From: Firm-04 sp045596625
Lineage (GTDB): Bacteria > Bacillota > Clostridia > Oscillospirales > Ruminococcaceae
Direction: 5' to 3'
Length of the DNA: 62,936 nucleotides
Assembly (NCBI GenBank): GCA_045596625.1
Contig: JAZOCU010000017.1
Location: 1 to 62,936 of the forward strand
The notes under the pieces are model-generated. The model did no database searches. It had not been told where the DNA came from and saw only the letters and a list, made by a program, of their open reading frames with translations. Positions 43,847 through 52,826 of the stretch are shown here, in pieces. Both the position numbers and the translations under genes were made by a program. How positions within the stretch are numbered: position 1 is the stretch's first letter; each line of letters opens with the position of its first letter.

Positions 43847-45586
43847 ATGTATCGTACAATACGTTGTAACGAACTGCGAAAGGATCACATCGGTCAGACC
43901 GTTTCTCTGGCCGGCTGGGTCGATGTCATTCGTGACCACGGCGGCGTTATCTTCCTGGATCTGCGGGATGAAACCGGTATTACTCAGGTTGTATTCCATG
44001 ACAGCACAATGCTGGACAACATCAATCGTGAAGCTGTCATCTCGATTACTGGTGAAGTGGTAGCTCGTGACGAGGAAACCGTAAACCCGAAGCTGGAAAC
44101 CGGTCTGGTTGAAGTACATGTTACTTCCTTTGAGCTGCTGGGCCCTTGCCGTCAGATGCTCCCCTTTACACCCTCCGATTCTACGGAGACCCGTGAGGAA
44201 GTGCGTCTGAAGTATCGTTATCTGGATCTGCGCAACCCCGATCTGCACAACAAAATCATTCTGCGCTCCAAGATCATCTCTTCTCTGCGCCGTCAGATGG
44301 ATGCTCTGGGCTTTTTGGATATGCAGACACCGATCCTTACCGCATCCTCTCCCGAAGGTGCCCGCGACTTCTTAGTGCCCAGCAGAAAACATAAGGGTAA
44401 GTTTTATGCATTGCCGCAGGCTCCTCAGCAGTTCAAACAGCTTCTGATGGTTTCGGGCTTTGATCGCTACTATCAGGTTGCCCCCTGCTTCCGTGATGAA
44501 GATGCACGTCAGGATCGTTCTCCCGGCGAGTTCTATCAGCTTGACTTTGAAATGGCATTTGCAACGCAGGATGAAGTGCTGGAGGTTTGTGAAAAGGTTA
44601 TCTCTCAGACTTTTGCTGAATTCGCATCCGATAAAAAGGTTTCTGCAGCGCCCTTCGAGCGCATCACTTATGCTGATGCGATGCTGAAATACGGTTCCGA
44701 TAAGCCTGATCTGCGCAATCCGCTGACGATTTTCGATCTGACTGAGTTCTTCTCCAAAGTCGATTTCAAGGCATTCCAGGGACGTCCCGTTCGTGGTATC
44801 GTAGCAGACTGTTCTGCCTGCTCCCGTAAATTCTTTGAGGATTCCCTTAAATATGCATTGTCCATCGGCATGAAGGGTCTGGGCTATCTGACTCGAGTCG
44901 ATGGTCAGTTCAAGGGACCGATTGATAAATTCCTGACCGATGAACAGCGTGCAGAGATCACCGCACTTTCCGGCATCAAAGAAGGCGAGACACTGTTCTT
45001 TATCTGTGACGGCGCAAAGGTTGTAGACAATCTGGCCGGTCAGATCCGCACATGGCTGGGCGAAACACTGGATCTGCTGGAAAAGGATGCTTTCCGTTTC
45101 TGCTTTGTCGTGGATTTCCCCATGTACGAATATAATCCCGAAAGCGGCAAAATTGATTTCACCCACAATCCCTTTTCGATGCCTCAGGGCGGTCTGGAAG
45201 CACTGAACACCAAGGATCCGCTGGAAATTCTGGCATATCAGTATGATCTGGTCTGTAATGGTATTGAGCTGGCATCCGGTGCAGTGCGTAACCACAATCC
45301 CGAGATCATGAAAAAAGCATTCGCCATTGCCGGCTATACCGAAGAAGAGCTGGCAGCCCGCTTCTCGGCATTGTATACCGCTTTCCAGTATGGTGCACCG
45401 CCTCACGCCGGTATGGCACCCGGCATCGACCGTATGGTCATGCTGCTGGCAGAAACCGAGACCATCCGCAATGTCATTGCCTTCCCGCTTAACGGCAATG
45501 CACAGGATCTGCTTCTGGGTGCGCCTTCGACTGTTACCGAACAGCAGCTGCGCGAAGCCAATATCCAGATCCGCAGTGAAGGCTGA
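43847..45586 (+). CDS. aspS: Aspartyl-tRNA synthetase
   Basis: Charges tRNA-Asp (or also tRNA-Asn if non-discriminating). The 579 residues open with an OB anticodon-binding domain (MYRTIRCNELRKDHIGQTVSLAGWV). The class II catalytic core includes ILTASSPEGARDFLVPSR, the motif 2 region YQVAPCFRDEDARQDRSPGEFYQLD and motif 3 HAGMAPGIDRMVM. The bacterial GAD insertion domain lies between. AATGGAGG precedes the ATG. Regulation is by the T-box leader. No gatCAB genes are visible in the window, so the discrimination state cannot be judged. Confidence 0.96.
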   Translation: MYRTIRCNELRKDHIGQTVSLAGWVDVIRDHGGVIFLDLRDETGITQVVFHDSTMLDNINREAVISITGEVVARDEETVNPKLETGLVEVHVTSFELLGPCRQMLPFTPSDSTETREEVRLKYRYLDLRNPDLHNKIILRSKIISSLRRQMDALGFLDMQTPILTASSPEGARDFLVPSRKHKGKFYALPQAPQQFKQLLMVSGFDRYYQVAPCFRDEDARQDRSPGEFYQLDFEMAFATQDEVLEVCEKVISQTFAEFASDKKVSAAPFERITYADAMLKYGSDKPDLRNPLTIFDLTEFFSKVDFKAFQGRPVRGIVADCSACSRKFFEDSLKYALSIGMKGLGYLTRVDGQFKGPIDKFLTDEQRAEITALSGIKEGETLFFICDGAKVVDNLAGQIRTWLGETLDLLEKDAFRFCFVVDFPMYEYNPESGKIDFTHNPFSMPQGGLEALNTKDPLEILAYQYDLVCNGIELASGAVRNHNPEIMKKAFAIAGYTEEELAARFSALYTAFQYGAPPHAGMAPGIDRMVMLLAETETIRNVIAFPLNGNAQDLLLGAPSTVTEQQLREANIQIRSEG

Positions 45587-45610
45587 GCCATCCAACATAT
45601 ATCAAACCGA

Positions 45611-45640
45611 AATGCAGTCTGAAAAGGCTGCATTTTGTTT
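45611..45640 (+). terminator. First terminator after aspS
   Basis: Seven-bp arms AATGCAG (45611-45617) and CTGCATT (45628-45634) are followed by TTGTTTTG. Confidence 0.6.
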
Positions 45641-45664
45641 TGTGCATATTCTCTCCAAACAAAA

Positions 45665-45696
45665 AAGGAATGCAGTATCAGATATCTGCATTCCTT
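45665..45696. terminator. Second, bidirectional terminator between aspS and the deacetylase gene
   Basis: Perfect 11-bp arms AAGGAATGCAG (45665-45675) and CTGCATTCCTT (45686-45696). Six A residues (45661-45666), two of them within the left arm, give a T-run for the minus strand; the plus side has CTTTATTTA. Confidence 0.75.
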
Positions 45697-45702
45697 CTTT
45701 AT

Positions 45703-46389
45703 TTATCCATACATGGTAGTCTGTTCGGCATAAGAATATAGGATCTGTGCCGATGCATCGGGAATGATCTTCTTTGCCGCAAACAGCTCCGATACCGTCA
45801 CAAGCCGATAGCCCTGTGCCCGCAATGCAGGGATCAACCGATCCACAGCTTCCACCGTCATGGTGTTGCCTGCTTTGTCATGAAGAAGTATGATAGCGCC
45901 ATCTTTGGCATATTGCAATACGCTGTGATACCGATCATCGGCATTCACCGTTTCTTTGAAATCATCGACACCATATCCGCAGATAAACGGCAGCGGGATG
46001 GTTTCAAACAGCAGATCATTCACTGCAATATAAGGCGGACGGAAAAATCGTGCAGGTTCTCCTGTGATCGCTTCGATCTTTCGAGAAGTATCCTCCAGCT
46101 GAGCAAGCATCTCCTTGGCATCCAGCGCGGTCATATCTCCATGTCCCCAGGAATGATTATTGATCTCACATCCCATCTCATAGGCTCGTCTGACCACAGC
46201 TGCAGTTTCCTCGTTGATCAGCATACCCACCAGAAAAAACGATGCTACTGCGCCATGCTTTTCCAGCACATCGAGAATCTCTGTGGTAGTCGAGGTATTG
46301 GGACCGTCATCAAAAGTCAAGGCAATCACCTTGGTCTTTGCAAGTTCATTCGGCATTTGAGGAATTGCCGTACCATTCTGTATTCCCAT
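45703..46389 (-). CDS. Polysaccharide deacetylase (NodB-like, CE4)
   Basis: A metal-dependent N- or O-deacetylase of 228 residues. Motif 1 is LTFDDGP (Asp27, Asp28). Motif 2 NNHSWGHGD supplies His79 and His83, motif 3 is RFFRPPY and motif 4 IILLHD. All catalytic motifs are intact. With the ATG at 46387-46389 (AAGGTGA 5 bases upstream) there is no signal peptide, which is unusual for a cell-wall deacetylase; a longer GTG-started frame adds only 11 polar residues. It may act on an intracellular or lipid-linked sugar. It lies 47 bases after the DAHP synthase gene. Confidence 0.85.
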   Translation of the reverse strand: MGIQNGTAIPQMPNELAKTKVIALTFDDGPNTSTTTEILDVLEKHGAVASFFLVGMLINEETAAVVRRAYEMGCEINNHSWGHGDMTALDAKEMLAQLEDTSRKIEAITGEPARFFRPPYIAVNDLLFETIPLPFICGYGVDDFKETVNADDRYHSVLQYAKDGAIILLHDKAGNTMTVEAVDRLIPALRAQGYRLVTVSELFAAKKIIPDASAQILYSYAEQTTMYG

Positions 46390-46436
46390 TCGGCTCACCT
46401 TCTCTTTTTGTCTTTTGCACACTGCACAGAGCAGAA

Positions 46437-47465
46437 CTATCTCTGGTCAGCGATCTGCAGGATCAGCTGCTCCGTCTTTTCCCAACCGATGCAGGGATCG
46501 GTGATGGATTTGCCGTAAACGCCTTCTTCGACCTTCTGTGCACCGTCCTCCAGATAGCTTTCGATCATGAAGCCCTTGACAATACTGTTGATCTCCTTGC
46601 TGTGACGGCAGCTATGCAGAATCTCATTACAGATTCTGGGCTGTTCCAGATAACACTTATTGGAGTTTGCATGATTGGCATCTACAATGACAGCCATATT
46701 CTGCAAATTCTTCTGTGCATACATATGACAGGTCAGCAGCAGATCCTCAAAATGATAGTTGGGCAACGATTCACCATGCTTATTCACATAACCGCGCAGA
46801 ATCGCATGTGCCAACGGATTGCCATCAGTCAGCACCTCCCAGCCGCGATAAAGGAAGGTATGACGGCTCTGGGCAGCAAAAATCGAATTGAGCATCACAG
46901 AAAGATCACCGCTGGTAGGATTTTTCATGCCCACAGGAATATCCATACCGCTGGCAGTCAGACGATGCTGCTGATCCTCTACACTGCGCGCACCGATGGC
47001 AACATAGGAAAGCAAATCCGAAAGATAACGATAATTTTCGGGATAAAGCATCTCATCGGCACAGGTAAATCCTGTCTCCTCAATGGCTCTGGTATGCAGC
47101 TTGCGGATGGAAATCAAACCCTCCAGCATATCCTCTGCCTTGGTGGGATCAGGCTGATGCACCATACCCTTATAACCGGTACCATTGGTACGAGGCTTAT
47201 TGGTGTAGATTCTCGGGATGATGATCAGTTTATCTTTGACCTGCTCATTGAGTTTTGCCAGACGGTAAATATATTCCATCACAGAATCTTCGCGATCGGC
47301 AGAGCAAGGGCCGATAATCAACAGAAATTTATCCGATTCACCGGTAAAAACCTTGGCGATTTCTTCGTCTCTGCGTGCTTTGATGTCTGCACAAGTATCG
47401 GAAAGCGGAAATTGCGCTTTGATATCCTGCGGTACAGGCAGCTTTCTGATGAAGTTCATTGACAT
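46437..47465 (-). CDS. aroF: 3-deoxy-7-phosphoheptulonate (DAHP) synthase, AroFGH type
   Basis: Condenses phosphoenolpyruvate and erythrose 4-phosphate in the first step of aromatic amino acid synthesis. The 342 residues match the class I-alpha (E. coli AroF/G/H) form: LLIIGPCSADRED, IIPRIYTNKPRTNGTGYKG, YVAIGARSVEDQQHRLTASGMDIPVGMKNPTSGD, VIVDANHANSNK and GVYGKSITDPCIGW. AAGGAGG precedes the ATG. It starts 49 bases after the Stn-like operon with no terminator between, so cotranscription with the redox genes or the deacetylase is possible. Confidence 0.93.
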   Translation of the reverse strand: MSMNFIRKLPVPQDIKAQFPLSDTCADIKARRDEEIAKVFTGESDKFLLIIGPCSADREDSVMEYIYRLAKLNEQVKDKLIIIPRIYTNKPRTNGTGYKGMVHQPDPTKAEDMLEGLISIRKLHTRAIEETGFTCADEMLYPENYRYLSDLLSYVAIGARSVEDQQHRLTASGMDIPVGMKNPTSGDLSVMLNSIFAAQSRHTFLYRGWEVLTDGNPLAHAILRGYVNKHGESLPNYHFEDLLLTCHMYAQKNLQNMAVIVDANHANSNKCYLEQPRICNEILHSCRHSKEINSIVKGFMIESYLEDGAQKVEEGVYGKSITDPCIGWEKTEQLILQIADQR

Positions 47466-47514
47466 ATTCGTATTCCTCCTTGATGAAACAAAAAATGCAA
47501 TAAGAAGATCTCAA

Positions 47515-49566
47515 TCACAGCAGCTTCAATGCGCCTGTGGGACAAACCTTAACACACTTTGCACAATCTTTGCAGCCTGCAATCACGGCATTGTTTCGGA
47601 ATTCCGGCTTGATGACCGTTGTAAAGCCACGGCCCACCAAGCCTAAGATTCCCTGCTTTGCATCTTCTTCACAAACACGAACACAAAGTCCGCAAAGAAT
47701 ACATTTCCCCGGATCCCGTTCGATGGAACCAAGCTTACGTTCCTTTGCATGGGTGTTTTTCTGTCCGGCCAAACGATAAGGATCAATCGGCTGCATATTC
47801 GCATAGCGGATCAGCTTACACTCGCTGTAATCATGGCAGCCGCATTCCAAACAGCGTCTTGCTTCTGCCTGCGCTATCTCCTCAGTCAATCCCAGATTGA
47901 CCTCGTCAAAATCCTGTCTGCGTACTTCCGCAGAACGAGCCGGCATTGCACATCGAGCTGTTTTTTCCCGGTCTGCAAGCATTTCGGCAGTTACCTCACG
48001 CCTCGATAAAAACGGCGCCCGAAATGGTTTCAGTGCACCGCACAATGCAGAATCCACTACTTCCGCACAGCGATTTGCCTCACCGATCGCAGCAATGGCA
48101 ATATCCGCGCCACGGTTTGTTGCATCACCGATTGCGTATACATCGGGTATATTTGTAAGAAAGGTTTCTTCATCCGCAGCGATCGTACCTTTTCGGGTCT
48201 GCTCCAATGTCTCAAATCCTGCAAGCACCGGCTTCTGTCCGATCGCCATGATCACCAGATCCACATCCAGCAGTTCAAATTTTCCCTCTACCGGAACAGG
48301 AGAACGTCTGCCTGAAGCATCCGGCTCACCAAGTTCCATGACTTGCAGCCTGATCTGCTTTACTGCTCCGTTTTCTCCGATGATCTCGGCAGGATTGGTC
48401 AGATATTTATAGATTACGCCTTCCTCAACGGATTCCTCGATCTCCACAGCATCCGCAGGCATTTCTTCTCTGGTGCGACGATAAATCACATATACCTTAT
48501 CCGCACCGCAGCGCACAGCCGTCCGGCAGGCATCCATTGCAGTATTGCCGCCACCGCAAACAGCAACAGCTTTGCCTTTCAAATCGGGAGCTTCCTTTTC
48601 ACCGGAAGAAATATCATGCAAAAACTGGATACCGCCTATCACACCATCCAGCGATTCCCCTTCGCAGCGCATCGCCATAGACTGCCATGCACCCACAGCG
48701 ACAATGACTGCATCGTATTCGGCACGAAGCTGCTCCAGTGAGATCTGCTCTCCAATGCGGACACGATTCTGCATCGTCACGCCCAGCGCTTCGATCTCAG
48801 CGATCTCCCGATCCAATACGCTCTTGGGCAGACGATAAGCAGGAATGCCATAACGCAGCATCCCTCCCATTTGGGCAGAAGCATCGAAAATGGTAACTGC
48901 ATGACCTTTTCGCCGCAGATAATATGCAGCAGTCAATCCGGCAGGGCCGCCGCCGATTACAGCAACACGTTTGCCGGTATCGGGCGCACATTCCGCACGA
49001 TAGGTCTCATTTTCCAGATCACGATCAGCGGCAAATGCCTTCAAAAAGGCGATTGAAAGAGGCTGTTCGACCAGAGAACGGCGACAATTCTGTTCACAGG
49101 GATGCGGACAGACTCGCCCGATTGCAGCGGGCAAGGGCAGTTTTTCTTTGATAATGCGAACAGCACCGTGATAATCGCCTTCCGCTATTTTTTTTACATA
49201 GCCTTGACAATCGGTTCCGGCAGGACAATTCAGCCGACAAGGTGCGATACAGTCACCCGTATGATCACTCATCAACAATTCCAGTGCAATTTTTCTGGAT
49301 TGATTGACACGATCGGTATCATAACGCACCACATAGCCGTTGACTGCTTTTGCAGAACAGGCGCGCAGCAGTTTGGGAACCGGTCTGCCATTGCCGTCAT
49401 CCAGCACCTCTACGGCGCAAAGACCACAGGCACCATAGACTTTCACGCTTTCATCGTTACAAAGGTTGGGAATCTCAATACCGTTTTCCTTTGCAGCCTG
49501 TAAAATGGAAACGCCCTCTTCACAACGGCAAAGCTTACCGTTGATGGTGATTTGAATCTGACTCAT
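47515..49566 (-). CDS. NAD(P)-dependent flavin/iron-sulfur oxidoreductase, GltD/NfnB-like with ferredoxin domains (StnC-like)
   Basis: 683 residues in four parts. First is an N-terminal [2Fe-2S] domain (Cys36, 47, 50, 70) like that of HydA/NuoG. Second is a cysteine-rich segment (DCIAPCRLNCPAGTDC, then CPHPCEQNC) typical of GltD/NfnB. Third are FAD (VAVIGGGPAGLTAAYYL) and NADPH (AVCGGGNTAMDACR) domains. Last is a C-terminal 2[4Fe-4S] domain (CILCGLCVRVC, CKDCAKCVKVC). With the NuoE/NuoF genes upstream this matches the layout of the Stn electron-bifurcating transhydrogenase (NADH, NADPH, ferredoxin). The ATG follows GAGGAGG. A plain glutamate synthase small subunit is unlikely because gltB is absent. 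Confidence 0.85.
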   Translation of the reverse strand: MSQIQITINGKLCRCEEGVSILQAAKENGIEIPNLCNDESVKVYGACGLCAVEVLDDGNGRPVPKLLRACSAKAVNGYVVRYDTDRVNQSRKIALELLMSDHTGDCIAPCRLNCPAGTDCQGYVKKIAEGDYHGAVRIIKEKLPLPAAIGRVCPHPCEQNCRRSLVEQPLSIAFLKAFAADRDLENETYRAECAPDTGKRVAVIGGGPAGLTAAYYLRRKGHAVTIFDASAQMGGMLRYGIPAYRLPKSVLDREIAEIEALGVTMQNRVRIGEQISLEQLRAEYDAVIVAVGAWQSMAMRCEGESLDGVIGGIQFLHDISSGEKEAPDLKGKAVAVCGGGNTAMDACRTAVRCGADKVYVIYRRTREEMPADAVEIEESVEEGVIYKYLTNPAEIIGENGAVKQIRLQVMELGEPDASGRRSPVPVEGKFELLDVDLVIMAIGQKPVLAGFETLEQTRKGTIAADEETFLTNIPDVYAIGDATNRGADIAIAAIGEANRCAEVVDSALCGALKPFRAPFLSRREVTAEMLADREKTARCAMPARSAEVRRQDFDEVNLGLTEEIAQAEARRCLECGCHDYSECKLIRYANMQPIDPYRLAGQKNTHAKERKLGSIERDPGKCILCGLCVRVCEEDAKQGILGLVGRGFTTVIKPEFRNNAVIAGCKDCAKCVKVCPTGALKLL

Positions 49567-49577
49567 CGTACACCTCC

Positions 49578-51341
49578 TCATTGCACACAGACAGCATGGA
49601 ACTTGCAGGCTGCCATACATTGTCCACAGCGGATACAAGCCTCGGGGTCAATCCTGTGGGGTGCTTTGACACTGCCCGATATCGCATTCACGGGACATTT
49701 TTTGGCACAAAGTGTACAGCCCTTACAGCTTGCCGGATCAATGGTATACCGCAGCAAGGCAGCACAGCTTCCTGCCGGACAGCGCTGCTCCTCGATATGT
49801 GCTGTAAACTCATCGCGGAAATAGCGGATGGTAGTCAGTACGGGATTGGGGGCTGTTTGTCCCAGACCGCAAAGTGCACCGTCCTTGATCGCATTGCAAA
49901 GCTCCTCCAACAGCTCCACATCCCCATTTTGTCCCTTCCCCTCGGTAATGCGGGTAAGGATTTCCTGCATACGCTTGGTACCGATACGGCAATGCACACA
50001 TTTTCCGCAGGATTCTTCGGCAGTAAAATCTAAGAAAAACTTTGCCATCGATACCATACAGGTGGTTTCATCCATAACAACCATACCGCCGGAGCCCATG
50101 ATCGCACCGGTTGCACCCAGCGCTTTATAATCAATGATCGTATCCAGCAAAGAAGCAGGAATACAACCGCCCGAAGGACCGCCCATCTGCACTGCCTTGA
50201 AAGCTTTTCCGTCACGGATGCCGCCGCCGATATCAAAAATCACATCCCGCAGTGTTTTGCCCATGGGGATCTCTACCAATCCGCCCCGACGGATCTTACC
50301 GGTAAGGGCAAAGACCTTGGTACCCTTGGAATCGGGTGTGCCCATGGCTGCAAATGCCGCACCGCCATGATTGATGATCCAGGATACATTCGCAAAGGTT
50401 TCTACATTATTGATATTTGAAGGCTGATGCCAATAGCCTGCTGCCGCCGGAAACGGCGGCTTCAATCGAGGCATTCCGCGATTGCCCTCCAGAGATTCGA
50501 TCAATGCGGTTTCTTCGCCGCAGACAAATGCACCCGCACCTGCTTTTACACGGAACTCACAGGAAAAATCAGAGCCAAGGATCCGCCGGCCGACATAGCC
50601 GGCATCCTTTGCCTGTACAAGTGCCGCATTCAGCCGCTTGATTGCCAAAGGATATTCCGCACGTACATATACCAGTGCTTCCTTGGCACCGATCGCATAG
50701 GCAGCAATCAGCATACCTTCAATGAGCGTATGCGGATCAGACTCTATGACCGCACGGTCCATAAATGCACCGGGATCGCCTTCGTCTGCATTGCAGATGA
50801 GATATTTTTCCTCTCCGGCAGATTGTCTTGCGGCATTCCACTTAAACCATGTGGGAAATCCTGCGCCGCCTCTGCCGGCAAGACCCGATTCCTTGATGCA
50901 TTCGATCACCGCTTCCGGTGTCATGCCTTCCTGCTCAGAAAGCACTTTCCGCAGCGCACGATATCCGCCTGCTTCCACAGCGCTTTCCAGCGTATTCGGA
51001 TCGATCAGACCACAATTGCGCAATGCAATACGGGTCTGTTTGGTTAAAAATGCTGCATCCTCCTCAGAGATCGCCATATCCTGCAAAGGCGAAAGATCCC
51101 CATCGTGACAAGCCTGTGCAATACGCTCTGCATCCTCCGGCTTCACCTGTATCAGACGCATCTGCAAGGTATTATCCTGATAAAGATCCACAATAGGCTC
51201 CAGCCAGCACATACCGATACATCCGACAACGCCAAGAGAGATCCCACTCCCCTGCAAAGCAGCAAACAAGGCATCATAAACCTTGCCTGCGCCGGCTGCG
51301 ATCCCGCAGCTGCCTTGTCCAACAGCAATTCTGATGCTCAT
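49578..51341 (-). CDS. NuoF-like NADH-binding flavoprotein (StnB-like)
   Basis: 587 residues, homologous over its length to the hydrogenase subunit at 38465: GRGGAGFPTWFKW, CNADEGDPGAFMDR, GAGAFVCGEETAL, ESCGKCVHCRIG and two C-terminal [4Fe-4S] motifs (CKGCTLCAKKCP, CIRCGQCMAAC). The N-terminal [2Fe-2S] domain has Cys12, Cys41 and Cys45, but the usual first cysteine is missing. It is likely to bind FMN and NADH and to be the bifurcation site of the complex. The ATG follows GGAGG and overlaps the NuoE-like stop by 4 bases. The StnC-like gene starts 11 bases after its stop. Confidence 0.88.
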   Translation of the reverse strand: MSIRIAVGQGSCGIAAGAGKVYDALFAALQGSGISLGVVGCIGMCWLEPIVDLYQDNTLQMRLIQVKPEDAERIAQACHDGDLSPLQDMAISEEDAAFLTKQTRIALRNCGLIDPNTLESAVEAGGYRALRKVLSEQEGMTPEAVIECIKESGLAGRGGAGFPTWFKWNAARQSAGEEKYLICNADEGDPGAFMDRAVIESDPHTLIEGMLIAAYAIGAKEALVYVRAEYPLAIKRLNAALVQAKDAGYVGRRILGSDFSCEFRVKAGAGAFVCGEETALIESLEGNRGMPRLKPPFPAAAGYWHQPSNINNVETFANVSWIINHGGAAFAAMGTPDSKGTKVFALTGKIRRGGLVEIPMGKTLRDVIFDIGGGIRDGKAFKAVQMGGPSGGCIPASLLDTIIDYKALGATGAIMGSGGMVVMDETTCMVSMAKFFLDFTAEESCGKCVHCRIGTKRMQEILTRITEGKGQNGDVELLEELCNAIKDGALCGLGQTAPNPVLTTIRYFRDEFTAHIEEQRCPAGSCAALLRYTIDPASCKGCTLCAKKCPVNAISGSVKAPHRIDPEACIRCGQCMAACKFHAVCVQ

Positions 51342-51835
51342 TGTGCCGCCTCCTTCTCTCGGATCTCCCGTAAAATCGTCTTAACGCTATCAGGGGTCAA
51401 ATTGCCATAAGTTTCCTCGTTGATCATCATGACCGGAGAAAGAGAACAGCAACCCAGACAAGCTACGATAGAAAAGGAAAACAATCCATCCGCAGTGGTT
51501 GCGCCGTTTTCCACCTGTAAATACTCCTTGATGGTCTGGGCGATCCGTTCACTGCCATTGACATGACACGCAGTACCATTGCACAGCATGATCAGATATT
51601 TTCCCACAGGCTGAAACCGAAACTGCGTATAAAAAGTTGCAACACCCAGTACTTTAGCCGGGGTACTGCCGGTTTTTTCTGCAATATGATAGATCACATC
51701 CATCGGAAGATAGCCATAGATCTCCTGTGCCTTCTGCAAAATCGTAATCAAACTTCCGGGCACAGCGGCATATTCCTCCAAAACAGGACACAGCAGCGAA
51801 AGATCGCTCTTTTGCTTTACGCATTCACAGTTCAT
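51338..51835 (-). CDS. NuoE-like [2Fe-2S] protein (StnA-like)
   Basis: The thioredoxin-fold [2Fe-2S] subunit, 165 residues. Ligands are Cys85 and Cys90 (LCNGTACHVNG) and Cys126 with Cys129 or Cys130 (ACLGCCSLSP). AQEIYGYLP and GVATFYTQF repeat the NuoE landmarks seen at 40408. The ATG at 51833-51835 follows AAAGGAG; the longer frame upstream lacks a site. It is the first gene of the three-gene Stn-like operon, behind promoter 51927-51955. Confidence 0.9.
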   Translation of the reverse strand: MNCECVKQKSDLSLLCPVLEEYAAVPGSLITILQKAQEIYGYLPMDVIYHIAEKTGSTPAKVLGVATFYTQFRFQPVGKYLIMLCNGTACHVNGSERIAQTIKEYLQVENGATTADGLFSFSIVACLGCCSLSPVMMINEETYGNLTPDSVKTILREIREKEAAQ

Positions 51836-51926
51836 AGCTGCTCCTTTCTCACCACAATAAATCTTGCGATCAGCTTTCCTTTTTTCTTCAAACAGCGCTT
51901 CTATATACACAGAACGCTATCTTTTA

Positions 51927-51955
51927 ATGATAGCACAAATCCGCTATGTTGTCAA
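51927..51955 (-). promoter_or_regulatory. Promoter of the Stn-like operon
   Basis: A perfect TTGACA (51950-51955 on plus), 17-bp spacer and TATCAT (51927-51932). Inverted arms GCTATC (51916-51921) and GATAGC (51929-51934) overlap the -10. Confidence 0.7.
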
Positions 51956-52001
51956 TAAAAAAGCACCGATTTCCATAAAAAATCGACTTTGCCGTTGCCG
52001 C

Positions 52002-52038
52002 AAAAATCTCCGGAATGCCAAGAGCATTCCGGAGATTT
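52002..52038 (-). terminator. Rho-independent terminator of the adhE-APH operon
   Basis: Perfect 15-bp arms (52004-52018 and 52024-52038; AAATCTCCGGAATGC and complement) with a 5-nt loop. Five T residues follow on the minus strand. It is 9 bases after the stop codon at 52047. Confidence 0.9.
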
Positions 52039-52046
52039 CACAAGCA

Positions 52047-52808
52047 TTATTCATAATCCACAACATTTACCCAACGTTTGAGCATACCACGTTCTTCGGC
52101 ATTGCCCTTGACCGACTGAGAAGCTGCTACGATCGGCATCCATTTCTGAATATACTGCATTGCCGTATCACTCTTCTGACAAAACAGCTGCAGATATTGT
52201 GCTCCGATCTCTGTACGATCTGCCAAACAAAACAGCAGATAAGTTCTTGCTACATCCGCAGATGCATTGCCTTGTGTTGCATGCGCCCAGTCCAGAATAT
52301 AGGGAATCCCTTCAGGTGTTATAATGATATTGGAAGGATTAAAATCGCCGTGACATACCTTTTTATGCTTCGGCATACCTTCCAGACGAGTGTGCAGCTC
52401 GTAACGTGTTGTTGCATCAAAAGTGCTCTCGCTGATCTTCCGATTCATCTTATCCTTCAGCTTATTCAGCAGAGTCGCTTCCTTGGAATGCACTTCCATC
52501 TGCAGATCAACAAACAGCTCAAGATATTCATCAAAGCGTTCCGGCTGCTCTGTCATCAGATGCTGCAATGTTTTTCCCGCAATAAACTCTGTGCGGATCG
52601 CCCATTTGCCATCCACCATGAGCACCTCAAGCAACCGGGGAATATGCAGCCCTGTTTCTTCAACTCTTGCCTGATTCAGCGCCTCATTAAGCACATTCGC
52701 CTTAGAATATTCCTCATCAAACACCTTCAGTACGGTATCGCCGTCCCTATAAATGGTTTTCTGTGCACGTACTGCCAAAACCTCATCAAACTGGAATTTT
52801 TTTGCCAT
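52047..52808 (-). CDS. Aminoglycoside phosphotransferase (APH)-fold kinase
   Basis: A 253-residue small-molecule or choline-kinase-like phosphotransferase. The catalytic loop is CHGDFNPSNII, with Asp as base and Asn as metal ligand. The DFG-equivalent is YILDWAHATQGNASADVART. The N-lobe has the ATP-binding Lys region (TVLKVFDE) and AIRTEFIAGKTLQHLM. No resistance role should be assumed, since most APH-family genes in such genomes act on unknown metabolites. GGGAGG lies upstream of the ATG. It follows adhE by 18 bases, so it is the second gene of that operon. Confidence 0.82.
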   Translation of the reverse strand: MAKKFQFDEVLAVRAQKTIYRDGDTVLKVFDEEYSKANVLNEALNQARVEETGLHIPRLLEVLMVDGKWAIRTEFIAGKTLQHLMTEQPERFDEYLELFVDLQMEVHSKEATLLNKLKDKMNRKISESTFDATTRYELHTRLEGMPKHKKVCHGDFNPSNIIITPEGIPYILDWAHATQGNASADVARTYLLFCLADRTEIGAQYLQLFCQKSDTAMQYIQKWMPIVAASQSVKGNAEERGMLKRWVNVVDYE

Positions 52809-52826
52809 GCTCCTTGCACCTCCCCA

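Noticed and set aside
44372..45598. A 408-codon open frame on the minus strand opposite aspS
   Set aside because: Cys/Phe/Ile-rich translation without a ribosome site, antisense to an unmistakable aspS.
47515..49566. Glutamate synthase small subunit (gltD)
   Set aside because: Extra [2Fe-2S] and 2[4Fe-4S] domains, NuoE/NuoF neighbours and no gltB.
52047..52808. Aminoglycoside resistance gene
   Set aside because: Only the general APH fold is visible; the gene is part of the adhE operon and has no mobile context.
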